NCBI RefSeq assembly: GCF_029910215.1
Contig: NZ_CP110396.1
Location: forward strand, 496,001 to 560,000
Reading direction: 5' to 3'
Source of the DNA: Paraburkholderia sp. D15
GTDB taxonomy: Bacteria; Pseudomonadota; Gammaproteobacteria; Burkholderiales; Burkholderiaceae
DNA length: 64,000 nt
In this document: positions 63,686 through 64,000 of the stretch, piece by piece
How positions within the stretch are numbered: position 1 is the first letter of the stretch
Layout: each line of letters begins with the position of its first letter
The notes under the pieces: generated by a model
Told to the model about the DNA's origin: nothing
Databases searched by the model: none
What the model saw: the letters and a program-made list of their open reading frames with translations, nothing else
Position numbers and translations under genes: made by a program

Positions 63686-64000
63686 ATGCGAGCCTTACGA
63701 CGCGTAATTCAATCACTTCCTTTCATTGCCATTTCAGTTTCGATTGCATTGTCGTCCGCCGTCGTGGCCGCCGCGACGAATCGAACCACATTAGCGCCGA
63801 TCGATCTCGGCACGGCTGGCAAAACAGCGGTACTAGACTTCAATGTTTCATCGTCGTCCGATCTGGCTAACCACAATCCCACCGTTCTAGCGCTTCAAAT
63901 CGTCGGGCCGGCCAGTGGAGAAGAAGTAAAGCATGCGCAATTCAGCGATCTGATCATGAGCGTGACGGGCACCCCATACGGTTCGCGTACAGAGCAGGAA
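63686..64000 (+). CDS. exported hypothetical protein, C-terminus cut off by window edge
   Basis: The frame is open from ATG 63686 to the right edge (105 codons seen). A signal peptide is clear (LRRVIQSLPFIAISVSIALSSAVVAAA). The mature part begins TNRTTLAPIDLGTAGKTAVLDF and contains DLANHNPTVLALQIVGPASGEE. AAGG lies upstream of the ATG. The family cannot be judged from the fragment. Confidence 0.6.
   Translation, partial: MRALRRVIQSLPFIAISVSIALSSAVVAAATNRTTLAPIDLGTAGKTAVLDFNVSSSSDLANHNPTVLALQIVGPASGEEVKHAQFSDLIMSVTGTPYGSRTEQE

Overview
The window is high-GC DNA with a gene content typical of Burkholderia or Paraburkholderia. It carries a GTG-started trimeric porin, a split hpa homoprotocatechuate cluster, a type I bcs cellulose operon and many MarR, LysR and AraC regulators. 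No rRNA, tRNA, insertion sequence, phage gene or CRISPR array was seen. The assignment to genus is inferred from style and gene content, not from a database search.

Layout. 0-8.7 kb: a truncated VOC gene; a minus-strand pair of a large Upf1-like SF1 helicase and a small coiled-coil protein; an MDR oxidoreductase gene pair divergent from an AraC regulator; and a membrane hydroxylase (sterol desaturase family) paired with a YncE-like beta-propeller. 8.9-13.5 kb: a porin followed by an iron-type ABC importer (ATPase, binding protein, permease). 13.6-17.8 kb: an exported CYTH-like protein, then a MarR / isochorismatase-like / MFS group with a clear operator. 17.9-24.0 kb: mmsA, a sulfotransferase-like protein, a LysR regulator, and a HAD hydrolase paired with a D-threonine-aldolase-like enzyme.

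24.0-30.8 kb: hpaR, then hpaG1-G2-E-D-F-H-I, which is the whole meta-cleavage route from homoprotocatechuate to pyruvate and succinic semialdehyde. A perfect palindrome sits on the promoter between hpaR and hpaG1. 30.9-34.6 kb: two membrane cyclic-di-GMP proteins (GGDEF-EAL and GGDEF), divergent from the cellulose operon bcsD-P-Q-A-B-Z-C (35.1-48.4 kb). Many of its genes overlap by ATGA, and it ends at a strong terminator. BcsC carries an unusual linker of about 280 residues rich in P, Q and Y.

48.5-57.6 kb: a DUF2252 gene and a DUF72 gene, then a visibly less GC-rich accessory stretch (about 51.1-54.9 kb) of orphan small proteins. This stretch includes a tandem pair of proteins that both carry an Rx4H HEPN-type motif, and a diverged 50-bp duplication. 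A secreted alpha/beta hydrolase, small orphan proteins and a CHAD protein follow. 57.8-64 kb: a RhlE-type RNA helicase, a GFA zinc protein, a TonB-dependent receptor coupled to an orphan ModA-like binding protein behind a ModE-like box, a GNAT acetyltransferase and a truncated exported protein.

The observations most worth follow-up are the ModE-boxed TonB receptor-ModA pair, the tandem HEPN-like pair, the helicase/coiled-coil pair and the disordered BcsC linker.
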